From Bryobacteraceae bacterium (GTDB lineage Bacteria; Acidobacteriota; Terriglobia; Bryobacterales; Bryobacteraceae): a DNA stretch of 64,000 nt. This document shows positions 17,724-27,074 of the stretch, one piece after another. The stretch covers positions 248,001 through 312,000 of the forward strand of contig JAIEMJ010000023.1 of assembly GCA_019752335.1 (NCBI GenBank), in the 5' to 3' direction. Both the position numbers and the translations under genes were made by a program. Numbering within the stretch: the first letter of the stretch is position 1; each line of letters starts with the position of its first letter. The notes under the pieces are model-generated. The model made no database searches. It saw only the letters and a list, made by a program, of their open reading frames with translations, and had not been told where the DNA came from.

Positions 17724-18738
17724 CGCTCTCTCCTTCACCAGCCACCACCGTCCGCCGCCGTACCCAATCCGCCAACTCCTGCGCAATCGCCTGGTCCTCT
17801 TCGAGCGACGACATTCGCGCGCCGGCCGCCAGAATCTCCAGCCGCTCCGCCAGCCCGGCCAACTGGCTGAAGCGCCCCGCCTGACGGGCCAACGGCCCCG
17901 CCAGCCGCGAGGTTGCCAAGGGCTCGAGTAGTGAATGCACCACCACCACCGCATCTTGCGGCCTTACCTCGTAGCCCATACGAATCTTGTAGTTGTGCAA
18001 TCCCTCGCTAATCCTGAGCGGCAACGTGCCTAGGCACACTCCTACCACCTCGGGAAGACTCATCGCCCGCTCAATCAGGAAATAATCAATGGCGTGATTC
18101 GGGTAACTCTTGAATAACTCGGGCCGCGACATTTGAATCAGTAAGTGCTCCCAACCCGCGTCGCGGCAGGACATCACATAACTGGCCATCTGATCGCCCA
18201 CAAACGCGCCCCAACACTCCGAACCTCGCGTAGAATAAACAGCCTCCACGGTGCGCGCCCACGTCTTCGGATCCCCAAACTCCGGCCGGCTGCGTCCATG
18301 CCGCGCCATCGTCGCCAGATTGAGTTCGAGGCCCTGCACCAACAACTCTTTCCGCTCAACGGGCCGGATCTGGCAGCTCTCCAGGCCGCGCCGGACAAAG
18401 TTACGCGTTCGCTTCTGTAACTTCGGCAAACAGTAGCTACGATCCTGAACCACGTAGGCGCCACAAGGCAATCCCACCTGCCGGTTAGAAGGGTAGCGCG
18501 CCACCACTCCACCCGCGCGGTGGAGCAATGCTTGTACCTCGTCCCGCCGCGGCTCGATACTCACTTGATCCGGCAGACTGGTGAAATAGCGGCTGTCGAT
18601 ATCCACATTCGCCCACCAAACGCCGCTGGCCTCATACACGCGGCGTCCGCGCCGCTCGAGCAACTCGGCCAGCCGCTCACCCGGCCGTACGCCGGCCTTC
18701 GCCAGCTCAATACCGGCTCCCGCTTCCAGTTCAACCAT
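17716..18738 (-). CDS. GNAT/FemAB-like acyltransferase, copy 1 of tandem pair
   Basis: Product of 340 residues, the upstream member of the tandem pair: NFVRRGLESCQIRPV, LELNLATMARHGR, YPNHAIDYFLIERAM and LHNYKIRMGYE align with the second copy. No signal peptide or membrane segment, so it acts in the cytoplasm, probably on a nucleotide- or lipid-linked amino sugar. The gene overlaps the flippase gene by 8 bp. The acyl donor is unknown. Confidence 0.65.
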   Translation of the reverse strand: MVELEAGAGIELAKAGVRPGERLAELLERRGRRVYEASGVWWANVDIDSRYFTSLPDQVSIEPRRDEVQALLHRAGGVVARYPSNRQVGLPCGAYVVQDRSYCLPKLQKRTRNFVRRGLESCQIRPVERKELLVQGLELNLATMARHGRSRPEFGDPKTWARTVEAVYSTRGSECWGAFVGDQMASYVMSCRDAGWEHLLIQMSRPELFKSYPNHAIDYFLIERAMSLPEVVGVCLGTLPLRISEGLHNYKIRMGYEVRPQDAVVVVHSLLEPLATSRLAGPLARQAGRFSQLAGLAERLEILAAGARMSSLEEDQAIAQELADWVRRRTVVAGEGESDV

Positions 18739-20152
18739 GTTGTTTCACCATTCGTAACATCGAAAATCTCGACTCATAAATCGCGAGTACCGGCGCATAC
18801 GCGGCAAGCACCAGCGCACCCTGCAGCCACAGGCCCACCCGGCCAGCTTCCATGGCCTGCATCAGCCCAATCATCATCAACAGCGGCAGGTTGATTGACC
18901 CCAAAAACAGCAGGATCTTGCCCAGCGGCTCGCCAGCCGCCTCGCGCGCAATGAACAACTCGGCATTCACCACGACGCCCAGCGCCGCCAAACTCGTCCA
19001 GGCCGCGCCGCAAAGTCCGCCGCCGTTCGTGAGGACCAACCACTGTGCCAAGGACGTGACCGCCAGCATCACCGCCAACAGCCGCAGGACCATCCCAAAA
19101 CGCTCCGCGGCCCGAAAGAACGGCGTCACCGCGCAATGGATCGACAGGAAGAACACCCCCCAGACCGTGATCGCCGCCGCCTCAATTCCTGCCGCGTACT
19201 GCGGTAACACCAAGCGCACCACCGGACCGACCCACAAGGTCCCGATCGCCAGCAACGGCGGCAAGAGGTAGCTGAATAGGCGAATCGGCGCCTCATAGAA
19301 CACCACCACGCTCTTCACGCAACCGACGCGGCCATACTCCTTGAGTAAGTGCGAGCTGATCACCTGCGATACGCCGAAATTCGCGATGAAAATCGAAAAT
19401 TCATTGATCATCATACTCACGGCGTAGTAACCCGCCATGGTTGGCCCGAGAATCGGCGTGAGTAACAGCAAATCCAGGTATCGGAGCAACCCAAACATCG
19501 AATCCGCCAGGGAAATTGGAATGCCCGTGGCCATCAATATCTTTACCCGAGCCGGCTCACAACCCATCCGGAACGCATCCGGCTGCTCGCGCCACAAATA
19601 CCACACCGGAAACGCGATGCCGACGATGGTCGCGACGCCAATGCCGGCCAAGCCGAAACAGTAGCTCAGCACCACGGCTCCCAGTAGATCCACCGCGCCC
19701 GCCAGCATCAGCTCACGGCCCCGCAGTGCGAAACGCTGGCGAGCTCCGGCCAACTCCCGCAGATACTGGTGCGGTTGCGCCAACAGCATCACCGCCGCCA
19801 TCAGCCGGAGCGCCAGCGCGTAACTCGCATTCGCCGCGAAGAAACTTGCCCCCAGCAGGATCGCGGCGAACGCCAGACCCGCCATCAGAATATACGCGCC
19901 CGCCGACCGCAGATCCCGCTCGATCTCGTCCTCGCGTCCCTGCCCCGCGAACGCAGGTAAACGCATCGACATGCCCTTCGAGATTCCCAAACGTAGAAAA
20001 TCGCCGGTCATGTAAATCACCATTACCGTCTTCCAGATCCCCATCGTCGTAGGGCCAAGAATCCGCAACACCAGCACTGACCGTAACACCGCCAGCACCA
20101 CACTAACCGCGGCGCTGCCGCTCATCAGACGCGCGTCACGCAACATGCGCAT
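18731..20152 (-). CDS. Wzx-type polysaccharide flippase (lipopolysaccharide biosynthesis protein)
   Basis: Integral membrane protein of 473 residues with about 12-14 hydrophobic helices, e.g. AVSVVLAVLRSVLVLRIL at the N-terminus and LLLFLGSINLPLLMMIGL near the end. This is the MOP-superfamily fold used to flip undecaprenyl-linked repeat units. Start taken at ATG 20152 (MRMLRDARLMSG); 20146 is equally possible. It overlaps the polymerase gene, as expected for a Wzx/Wzy pair. No specificity can be read. Confidence 0.85.
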   Translation of the reverse strand: MRMLRDARLMSGSAAVSVVLAVLRSVLVLRILGPTTMGIWKTVMVIYMTGDFLRLGISKGMSMRLPAFAGQGREDEIERDLRSAGAYILMAGLAFAAILLGASFFAANASYALALRLMAAVMLLAQPHQYLRELAGARQRFALRGRELMLAGAVDLLGAVVLSYCFGLAGIGVATIVGIAFPVWYLWREQPDAFRMGCEPARVKILMATGIPISLADSMFGLLRYLDLLLLTPILGPTMAGYYAVSMMINEFSIFIANFGVSQVISSHLLKEYGRVGCVKSVVVFYEAPIRLFSYLLPPLLAIGTLWVGPVVRLVLPQYAAGIEAAAITVWGVFFLSIHCAVTPFFRAAERFGMVLRLLAVMLAVTSLAQWLVLTNGGGLCGAAWTSLAALGVVVNAELFIAREAAGEPLGKILLFLGSINLPLLMMIGLMQAMEAGRVGLWLQGALVLAAYAPVLAIYESRFSMLRMVKQHG

Positions 20153-21458
20153 GCCGCACCTCGCTAGTCCGCCGCCGCAGTGCCAATATACGTTCCGGCA
20201 GCAGCGGCCCCACGCACACCCTCCGGTAGGCCTCCATGAGCGCGAGTAACATCCACAGGCCGCGATAGTTCTCAATGTTAATCGTCACGCCCGCGAGCGC
20301 AATCACCACCAATCCAGCCAGCAAAAGACTCGCCTGTCCATGGCCCTGTTGGTTCGCCACGAGTAACGCTGGTACCGCCATGGCCAACACCACCATCGCG
20401 TAGGTCATAAAGCCGAGGATGCCGGTTTCCGCCAGGAGCCCCAAGTAGGTATTGTGCGCGAAGCCAATCGCTTGCGCTTCGCCGCCCTGTCCCAAACCAT
20501 AGTTGCCCCGCCCGACGCCCAGCCACGGATTCGCCTGCCACGTCCGCCACGCCACATTCCACAGTTCGCGGCGCTGCTGTGCTTCGGGATTGTCCAGATC
20601 CACCGTGGTAGTCGTCAATCGCGCGGTGACCGGATTCGAGTTCAACCACTCGTCACGGTTCGGCAACGACATCACCAGCAGGCCGCTCATCAACAAGCTG
20701 ATGCCCACCGCCCACTTCACGCGAGTAGAACTGAAGAAAAAGGCCAACGCGGCGAGCGCCGCGCCAACGGCCATCAAGCTCCCGCGCGACGCCGACAGAA
20801 ACACGGCCGCCAATTGCAGGGGCATCACCCACCAAAGCCATCGTTCGCGCCGTCCCTGCAGTTGCCAGTAGAGTAGTGTGAGAAAGAAACTCACCCCAAT
20901 ATGCGCGGCAAAGAGGTTGGAGTCCTCAAACGTACCCTGCGCGCGAAATTGCAGGGAAAACACCGTCTCTACCCCCGCCCACTGGTAAAGTAGTGATCCG
21001 CCTACGCCCAACGCGGCGACCACCGCGCTTGACCCTACCCACGCCCGCAAGGCCCAGCGCAGATCACGCGCGTCTTCAATGAAGTTCACGGCCAGGTAAA
21101 AGTACACCCACAGCGAAAGGCTCTTCGCAATTTCCACCAACGCGCCCAGCGGGCTTTTGTAATCAGCCGTTAGCTGTAAGTTCCAAAGCGCCGTGGCCGA
21201 AAGCACCCCAACATTCAGCAGAAATGCGACCGCAGAAGGCCAACGGAACCCACTCGACATCGACCGCCAGAGCAACAGCAGCAGCGCTAGCGGCAGGAGT
21301 AAGTCGGCCAGCGCCAGGTTCATCAACTTGCCGCCGTTGTTCACCACCTTCGAAACCGGGAAAAGCGCGCAGACCAGCACCAGCAATCCGCGCCGCAGCC
21401 CGTCCAGCCGGGCGGTAGCGAACAGCGGGTCCAGACCGGCCTGAGCGCTCGCGGTCAT
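20136..21458 (-). CDS. O-antigen ligase/Wzy-type polymerase
   Basis: Integral membrane protein of 440 residues with about 11-12 helices and a large periplasmic loop near residues 270-330. It contains the O-antigen ligase/polymerase signature region: ASRGSLMAV, WQANPWLGVGRGNY and FAHNTYLGLLAETG. In this operon, with a flippase and chain-length protein, polymerase activity is more likely than ligase. Starts with 4-bp overlap to the sugar transferase gene and carries one ACTTACTC site. Confidence 0.85.
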   Translation of the reverse strand: MTASAQAGLDPLFATARLDGLRRGLLVLVCALFPVSKVVNNGGKLMNLALADLLLPLALLLLLWRSMSSGFRWPSAVAFLLNVGVLSATALWNLQLTADYKSPLGALVEIAKSLSLWVYFYLAVNFIEDARDLRWALRAWVGSSAVVAALGVGGSLLYQWAGVETVFSLQFRAQGTFEDSNLFAAHIGVSFFLTLLYWQLQGRRERWLWWVMPLQLAAVFLSASRGSLMAVGAALAALAFFFSSTRVKWAVGISLLMSGLLVMSLPNRDEWLNSNPVTARLTTTTVDLDNPEAQQRRELWNVAWRTWQANPWLGVGRGNYGLGQGGEAQAIGFAHNTYLGLLAETGILGFMTYAMVVLAMAVPALLVANQQGHGQASLLLAGLVVIALAGVTINIENYRGLWMLLALMEAYRRVCVGPLLPERILALRRRTSEVRHAHVA

Positions 21459-22111
21459 ACGCGGGACAACTCTACTTTCCTCGGCGCCATCCCCAGCGCC
21501 AGGGCCGGCGCCTTGACGAGAATCAGATAGATGGTTTGCAGAATGAGCCCGGCATCAAACCAGAACGACTGGCGCCGGATGTACTCGAAGTCCATCTCCA
21601 ACCGCATCGGCAGGATGACGCGCTGATAGTGCTCCTGCGGATCCATGCCGCCGGGATCCACCACGGACAGTTCGGGAAAAAAGCGCACCTGCACCAGGCC
21701 CGTTAAGCCAGGCACCGCCTCCAATACCTGTCGTTGCTCCGGTGAGTAACATCTTTCCACCGTGGAGATATCCTCTGGCCGAGGGCCCACAACCGACATC
21801 TCTCCGCGCAGAATATTCAGAATTTGCGGCAATTCGTCAATCTTGAAAAGACGGAGCCAACGCCCCACCGGGAAGACGCGACGGTCCTGCTGGGCGGTAA
21901 ACGCGCCTTGCCGGTCTGCGCCCACGTGCATCGTGCGGAACTTCAGTTGGCCAAAAGGAACGCCGCGGTGGCCCATCCGCGGCGCCACGTAGAAAACCGG
22001 GCCGCGGGAACTTAGCTTGATCAGAATGGCCGCCAGTAGCATCAGCGGCCCCAGAAACAGCAGCGCGATCCACACCAGCGTGAGATCGGTCGCCCGCTTC
22101 CACCAAGGCAT
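21455..22111 (-). CDS. Initiating sugar transferase (polyprenyl-phosphate phosphoglycosyl transferase, PglC-like)
   Basis: Monotopic phosphoglycosyl transferase of 218 residues that loads the first sugar-phosphate on undecaprenyl phosphate. It has one N-terminal re-entrant helix (LTLVWIALLFLGPLMLLAAIL), the catalytic Asp-Glu in FKIDELPQILN, and EMSVVGPRPED. It lacks the extra N-terminal membrane and CoA-binding-like region of WbaP/WcaJ, matching the short PglC form that uses UDP-diacetylbacillosamine-type sugars. It begins one base before the end of the aminotransferase gene region. Confidence 0.9.
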   Translation of the reverse strand: MPWWKRATDLTLVWIALLFLGPLMLLAAILIKLSSRGPVFYVAPRMGHRGVPFGQLKFRTMHVGADRQGAFTAQQDRRVFPVGRWLRLFKIDELPQILNILRGEMSVVGPRPEDISTVERCYSPEQRQVLEAVPGLTGLVQVRFFPELSVVDPGGMDPQEHYQRVILPMRLEMDFEYIRRQSFWFDAGLILQTIYLILVKAPALALGMAPRKVELSRV

Positions 22112-23329
22112 CTAGACGCCTACCGCCTGCCGCGCATGACGTTGCACAATTGCCTTCGCTGACGTCGCCACGTGCTGGATCTCCTCAGGACTCATCCCCG
22201 GAAACAGCGGCAGCGACACCAGGCGCGGCCACACCGCCGAAGCCTGTGGGAATTCCTCCGGCTGGCAATGATACTCGCGGACGTAGTAAGGATGCAGGTG
22301 CAGCGGCATCCAATGCACGGAACAAGTAATTCCCGCTGCCTTCATCTCTTCAATAAACTGCGCCCGGTCAATCGCCAGGGCTTCCAGGTTCAGTTGAACC
22401 GGGAAAAGATGCCAGGAGGACTGCCGGTCCTCTAGTTCCGGATGCAGCGTGAGTAAGTCACCACAGTTAGCCAACAACTCCCGGTAAGTCACGGCGAGCG
22501 CCTGCCGCTCGCGCCACAACTCGTTGGCGCGCGCCAGTTGGCCCAGGCCGATCGCCGCGGCCACATCCGTCATGTTGTACTTGAAACCGGCCTCGACAAT
22601 TTCGTAGTACCAGGATCCCTTGGCTTCGAAACGGGTCCAGGCATTCTTCGAGAGCCCATGCAGAGACATCATACGCACGCGCTCGGCTAGCCCCTGATCG
22701 CTGGTCGTGAGCATGCCGCCCTCGCCCGTGGTGATGCATTTGTTCGCGTAGAAGGAGAAACACGCCATCGGCGATGTTTCTCCTACACTGCGCCAGGGTG
22801 CAGTCGAGTGAGACCGGTAGTAGGCGGGTAACGTGTGCGCGGCGTCCTCGAGAAGAGAAACGTGATAGCGCTTGGCAATCTCGTTCATCGCGTCCATGTC
22901 GCACATCTGTCCGCCGTAGTGCATCGGGATCATGGCCTTGAGCTTCCCGGTCGGCGCCCACTTCGCCGCCGCGGCTTCCATGGCGCCCGGGTCCACTAAC
23001 AGCGTGCGGGGATCGCAATCGACCAGGACGGGCCGCGCACCAAAGTAACGCACCACTTCCGCCGTCGCGGCGAAGGTCATCGTGGGCACCAACACCAAGT
23101 CACCCTCGCGGACCCCGTAGGCTTCCAGGCCCAGATGGAGGGCCGCCGTGCAGGAGTTCAAAGCTACGGCGTAGCGCGCGCCGACGTACTCCGCGAAGCG
23201 CTCCTCGAACTCACGCGCCACCTTGCCGGTGGTTAGCCAGCCGGAGTCCAGTACCCTCTGTACTCCCGCCTTTTCTTCGGCTCCGATACTCGGCCGGAAA
23301 AATGGAACCGTCATTTGTTCGCTCTTCAT
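22112..23329 (-). CDS. DegT/DnrJ/EryC1/StrS sugar aminotransferase
   Basis: PLP enzyme of 405 residues that converts nucleotide-linked keto sugars to amino sugars. Typical features are GWLTTGK, NSCTAALHLGL, VLVPTMTFAATAEV, LLEDAAH and the Schiff-base lysine in FYANKCITTGEGGM. Next to the 4,6-dehydratase it most likely makes a 4-amino-4,6-dideoxy sugar (perosamine or bacillosamine type). Carries one ACTTACTC site. Confidence 0.92.
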   Translation of the reverse strand: MKSEQMTVPFFRPSIGAEEKAGVQRVLDSGWLTTGKVAREFEERFAEYVGARYAVALNSCTAALHLGLEAYGVREGDLVLVPTMTFAATAEVVRYFGARPVLVDCDPRTLLVDPGAMEAAAAKWAPTGKLKAMIPMHYGGQMCDMDAMNEIAKRYHVSLLEDAAHTLPAYYRSHSTAPWRSVGETSPMACFSFYANKCITTGEGGMLTTSDQGLAERVRMMSLHGLSKNAWTRFEAKGSWYYEIVEAGFKYNMTDVAAAIGLGQLARANELWRERQALAVTYRELLANCGDLLTLHPELEDRQSSWHLFPVQLNLEALAIDRAQFIEEMKAAGITCSVHWMPLHLHPYYVREYHCQPEEFPQASAVWPRLVSLPLFPGMSPEEIQHVATSAKAIVQRHARQAVGV

Positions 23330-23355
23330 TGTCTCGCTCCATTAATTGCGGTTGC

Positions 23356-25320
23356 CTAGTTGCGGGTAACTGGCACGCGCTTGATTGTCTTTATCGCCAG
23401 CGGCGATCCGTTCGCCACAGCTAACTCCGCCACTTTCACGGGGCTGCCCGCGCCACGCACCGGTAATTCCCGCACCTGAGTCGTCGCTGGCCACACTTCC
23501 GGCAACTCGCCCATTACTTGTTCGATCTCGCCTTGCTTGAGTAAGTCGCGCCAGCGCTCTACTTTGCCGAGCATGCTGGTCCGCGGCCCGCCCTTGATCT
23601 TACGGATGATATGAATCCGCCCATGTCCGGTGGGCTCAGTAATCTCATCGTCATCCTGAAGCTCTTCGCTCATCTTTTCCGCCGCACCCAGGCCCGTGAA
23701 AACCACAGGAATGTCGACGTCCGGGATATAACCGGCTAGCGAGATCATCGTCCGGGCCAACTCGTGTATCACCACCGGGGTTCCCATCTCCAGCACGAAA
23801 ATACCGCCCGACTCGCCAAAGACAGCGGCCTGCAGTACGAGGCGTACGGCTTCCGGAATCGACATGAAAAAGCGGCGCGCTTCGCGGTCGGTCACCGTTA
23901 CCGGGCCACCCTGTTCAATCTGTTGACGGAACAGTTGCACCACACTGCCGGCGCTGCCCGCGACATTGCCAAAGCGCACGGTAACGAAGCTGGTGGAGGC
24001 CATCTGATTCATCTCCTGCACCGCCATCTCGGCCAAGCGCTTGGAGAGTCCCATGTAGCTCTTCGGGCGCACCGCTTTGTCAGTGGAGACGTTGATGAAA
24101 CGCTCGGCGCCCGCCCGGGAAGCGGCTCGGGCCACGGTCGCCGTGCCGATGACGTTGTTGCGGATCGCCTCATGCGGACGGTCCTCCATCATCCCGACAT
24201 GCTTGAAGGCGGCCGCATGGAAAACTACTTCCGGACGGATCGCCTCAAACTCCCGATCGAGCGTCAACTGATCGGTAATGTCCATCAGCAGTGGGACGAC
24301 CTTCAGCGCCGGAAACAGTTGGCGTATTTCACGATGGATAAAGAAGAGATTATTCTCCGAGCGCTCGAGTAAGTAGAGCGACTCCGGACGGAAACTCGCA
24401 ATCTGCCGGCTCAGTTCGCTCCCGATCGAGCCGCCCGCGCCAGTCACCAGGATCCGGCGCCCTTGGATGAAGCGCTCAACCTCGGTGAGGTTGATGTCCA
24501 CTTCCTCTCGCTGCAGGATCACTTCAATCGAAACGTCATCCACCCAGCTCTGCGCGCTCTCCCGGACCGCATTGCGACTCCGCAGCAGCACGTAGTTGCG
24601 ATCCTCCCGGCGGCAAAGCGAAGTTAGTTCGAGCAGCCGCTTCCGGCCTAGCCCTGGATTGACGAAGCAGATCAAGTCGGCGCCGGTCTTATCCGCTACC
24701 TGGCCTAACTCCGACACCGGGCCAGCAATCCGGACACCGAGTAACTCGGTACCCTTGCGGGAGGCATCGCCCGTGAGGACGGCGACCGGTAACCATTGCT
24801 GAGAAGCGCGGACGTCGCGCAGCACACCCAGCACGGCAGGCCCTTCGCCTACCACCAGCACGCGCCGCGCACCGGGCGATTGCCGGCGTTTGGCCTCGGT
24901 AGTCAAGCGGGCCCAGGAGTAGAGTCCGCAGATAAACGCCGTCAGCAACAAGGCGTCCAGCAGCAGGACCGAGCGGGGGAAGCTGAGTTCAGGCAGCAGC
25001 ACCAGGATGAAGAGGCCGAACAGCACGGAACTCGCCGCCACCGATCCGACGATGGGCGGCAAGTCGGCATAACTCGCCGTACTCAGTGGCCGGCGGTCGA
25101 GCCGGAAGTAGTAAAAGGAGATGAGGCGGCAGGCCAGCGCCAGGGGCAAAGCACCGGCGATCTGTACCCAATCTTCGCGGCCAAGCCGCAGATCAAATCG
25201 CAACCAAAAGGCCCCAAGCATCGACAACGCACTTAGCAGGGCCAAATACAGGACGGTACGCAAGCGCCACAGCGACACAAGTCCGTGCTGCATTGAGGGA
25301 TGGGGATTCATGATACTCAT
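23356..25320 (-). CDS. CapD/WbpM-type nucleoside-diphosphate-sugar 4,6-dehydratase
   Basis: Membrane-anchored protein of 654 residues. The N-terminal ~150 residues form four hydrophobic helices, then a CoA-binding-like region (VLVVGEGPAVLGV), then the SDR dehydratase domain: TGAGGSIGSELSRQI, VFHAAAFKHVGMME, NVSTDKAVRP and MGLSKR. The Met in MxxxK where most SDRs have Tyr is characteristic of the WbpM group acting on UDP-GlcNAc. ATG 25320 overlaps the chain-length gene stop as ATGA. It is the first sugar-modifying step of the operon. Confidence 0.9.
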   Translation of the reverse strand: MSIMNPHPSMQHGLVSLWRLRTVLYLALLSALSMLGAFWLRFDLRLGREDWVQIAGALPLALACRLISFYYFRLDRRPLSTASYADLPPIVGSVAASSVLFGLFILVLLPELSFPRSVLLLDALLLTAFICGLYSWARLTTEAKRRQSPGARRVLVVGEGPAVLGVLRDVRASQQWLPVAVLTGDASRKGTELLGVRIAGPVSELGQVADKTGADLICFVNPGLGRKRLLELTSLCRREDRNYVLLRSRNAVRESAQSWVDDVSIEVILQREEVDINLTEVERFIQGRRILVTGAGGSIGSELSRQIASFRPESLYLLERSENNLFFIHREIRQLFPALKVVPLLMDITDQLTLDREFEAIRPEVVFHAAAFKHVGMMEDRPHEAIRNNVIGTATVARAASRAGAERFINVSTDKAVRPKSYMGLSKRLAEMAVQEMNQMASTSFVTVRFGNVAGSAGSVVQLFRQQIEQGGPVTVTDREARRFFMSIPEAVRLVLQAAVFGESGGIFVLEMGTPVVIHELARTMISLAGYIPDVDIPVVFTGLGAAEKMSEELQDDDEITEPTGHGRIHIIRKIKGGPRTSMLGKVERWRDLLKQGEIEQVMGELPEVWPATTQVRELPVRGAGSPVKVAELAVANGSPLAIKTIKRVPVTRN

Positions 25321-27056
25321 GACTGGGTTCCGTTCCGGTCTTCCTGGTCCACGGCCTGCTCCGCCGTGCCGCGGGACCGCTTATCAAACAGCTCGCGCCA
25401 GGCATCGCCGCGCGTCGCCACCGCCGTCGATTCCACTTCCACCACCGTGGGACGCGGAGTTTCCCGCCGCCGGTAGTACTGCGGCGCCGGCGCAGGGGCG
25501 GGCAGACTCTGGTGCTCGTCGCGATCAGTGGAGCGTTGGCCACCGGCCGGAGCCCTGGCAGGCAAATTGCGCTCTAAGTAGTCGGTGATGAAGGCCGCTC
25601 CGAGCGCGCCGAAGCCGGAAGCAAAGAAACCGAAGATGAGTAAATAGGCGCGATGCTGCGCGGCGGGAAGCACGGGCACTTCGGCAGCCTCAAGGATCGC
25701 CACATTGAGAATGCGGCTGCGATCCAGCGCGTCGCCCAAACGGGCCTCTTCCAATTTCCGCTGATAAAGCAAATAGTTTTCTTCCGCGATCTTGACGGAG
25801 CGTTCCAAGTCATTGTGATTCGCCGTCATCTCTTCGAGACGAGACTGGCGGGCGCGATACTCGGACAAGTCCGCGGCTAAGGCGGCGCGGCGCGCGCGTA
25901 AGCCAGCCGCCTGACTCTCGAGACGCAGACTCTCGGCTTCCAGCGATTGCCGCAGAGGGTTGGGGGCATGAGACGTATCCGCGAGTTGGGGTTGCGACTC
26001 CTTCTCCAGCGCGGCGCGCGTCTCGGCAATCTGCTGGTCTACGTCTTTCACCAGCCGGTACTGCGGATCGTACTTCGTGAGTAAGTCAGCACGCTTGTTC
26101 TGCAGGTCAATCAACGTGCCCTTCAAGCGATCGGCCAGGGCGCTGGTCCGCACCACGCGGCTACCGGTCTCTACCTGCAGCGGCTGCGCGCCGCGCTGCT
26201 TGGCGAGCAGACGCAGGCGTTCCTCCGCATCGCGAGCCTGGCCATCGGCTTCTTCCAGGGCGGCCTTTAGATCGGTAGCGCGGCGAAGATAGGCTTGCTT
26301 CTGCTCGTTGATCAAGGAGACATCGCCGGTCTGGCGGAAATGCGTAAGTGCCTTTTGGGCATTTTCCAGTTGCTGCTGATAACTGGCCGTGCGCTCATCG
26401 AAGAACTGCGCCGTGCCTCCGTTGCCGTGGACTTCGATGTGCTTCTTGAGATACAGGCTGGCGAGTAAGTTCGGCACCTTCGCCGCGACCTCAGCCGAGT
26501 TGGCGGTATTCCGCAGGCTGATGATATTGGTTTTGCCAACCTGCTGGATCTTCAGATTGCTCTCGAGTTGGCCAATGGCTTCGGCAATGGCCCGGCGATC
26601 CGGCGCGGCCTTACCCGCCAACACGGTTTGGCGGACAACCTGATTGTAGAGTTCGTGGCTTTTGAGTAGCTCAATTTCGGCGGCTACCTCAGCTTCGCCG
26701 ATGACGGGCGTGGCGGCAGCTTCCGGGCGGCTCTTCTTGAGGATGAGTTTAGTTTCCGCTTCGTACTTATTCGGCATCGTGAAGACGTACACCAGCACCG
26801 GCGCAAAGAGCACGGCGAAAAGACCTAAGATCAACCAGCGGCGCTTCATCAGAAGGGCCAGAATCGTGACCAGGTTCAAGCCACGGTCGGCTTGGCGGCG
26901 CATCTGATTGCGTGTCACGATGGGCGCCGGCATCCGGTTAAGGAGAGGGTTGAGCACCTCGGGAACATGTCCCGGCGCGGCCGTACCGCCCGACCGGCGG
27001 TCGCCGTATACTTCCACTCCCATGCCGGGTTGACGATACTCTGGTTTGCGTTCCAT
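25317..27056 (-). CDS. Polysaccharide chain-length determinant protein (Wzz/GumC-like)
   Basis: Inner-membrane copolymerase of 579 residues. Two membrane helices, WLILGLFAVLFAPVLVYVF at about 74-92 and AYLLIFGFFASGFGALGAAF near 490, flank a long periplasmic coiled-coil-rich region with Gln-rich segments. The C-terminal tail is short, disordered and Pro-rich and has no Walker motifs, so no BY-kinase domain. It lies 18 bp after the export-protein gene. Two ACTTACTC sites. Confidence 0.87.
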   Translation of the reverse strand: MERKPEYRQPGMGVEVYGDRRSGGTAAPGHVPEVLNPLLNRMPAPIVTRNQMRRQADRGLNLVTILALLMKRRWLILGLFAVLFAPVLVYVFTMPNKYEAETKLILKKSRPEAAATPVIGEAEVAAEIELLKSHELYNQVVRQTVLAGKAAPDRRAIAEAIGQLESNLKIQQVGKTNIISLRNTANSAEVAAKVPNLLASLYLKKHIEVHGNGGTAQFFDERTASYQQQLENAQKALTHFRQTGDVSLINEQKQAYLRRATDLKAALEEADGQARDAEERLRLLAKQRGAQPLQVETGSRVVRTSALADRLKGTLIDLQNKRADLLTKYDPQYRLVKDVDQQIAETRAALEKESQPQLADTSHAPNPLRQSLEAESLRLESQAAGLRARRAALAADLSEYRARQSRLEEMTANHNDLERSVKIAEENYLLYQRKLEEARLGDALDRSRILNVAILEAAEVPVLPAAQHRAYLLIFGFFASGFGALGAAFITDYLERNLPARAPAGGQRSTDRDEHQSLPAPAPAPQYYRRRETPRPTVVEVESTAVATRGDAWRELFDKRSRGTAEQAVDQEDRNGTQS

Positions 27057-27074
27057 TACGTTCTTAAACTCCGC

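Larger units (their letters stand above)
17553..26470 (-). repeat. Cluster of eight ACTTACTC octamers in coding sequence
   Basis: The octamer GAGTAAGT (ACTTACTC in the coding sense) occurs at 17553, 19343, 21297, 22451, 23539, 24367, 26079 and 26463. Every copy reads NAC-TTA-CTC, encoding (D/N/H/Y)-Leu-Leu. Two more copies lie at 3375 (minus gene) and 7113 (plus gene). I found none in 28-64 kb. Confidence 0.7.
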
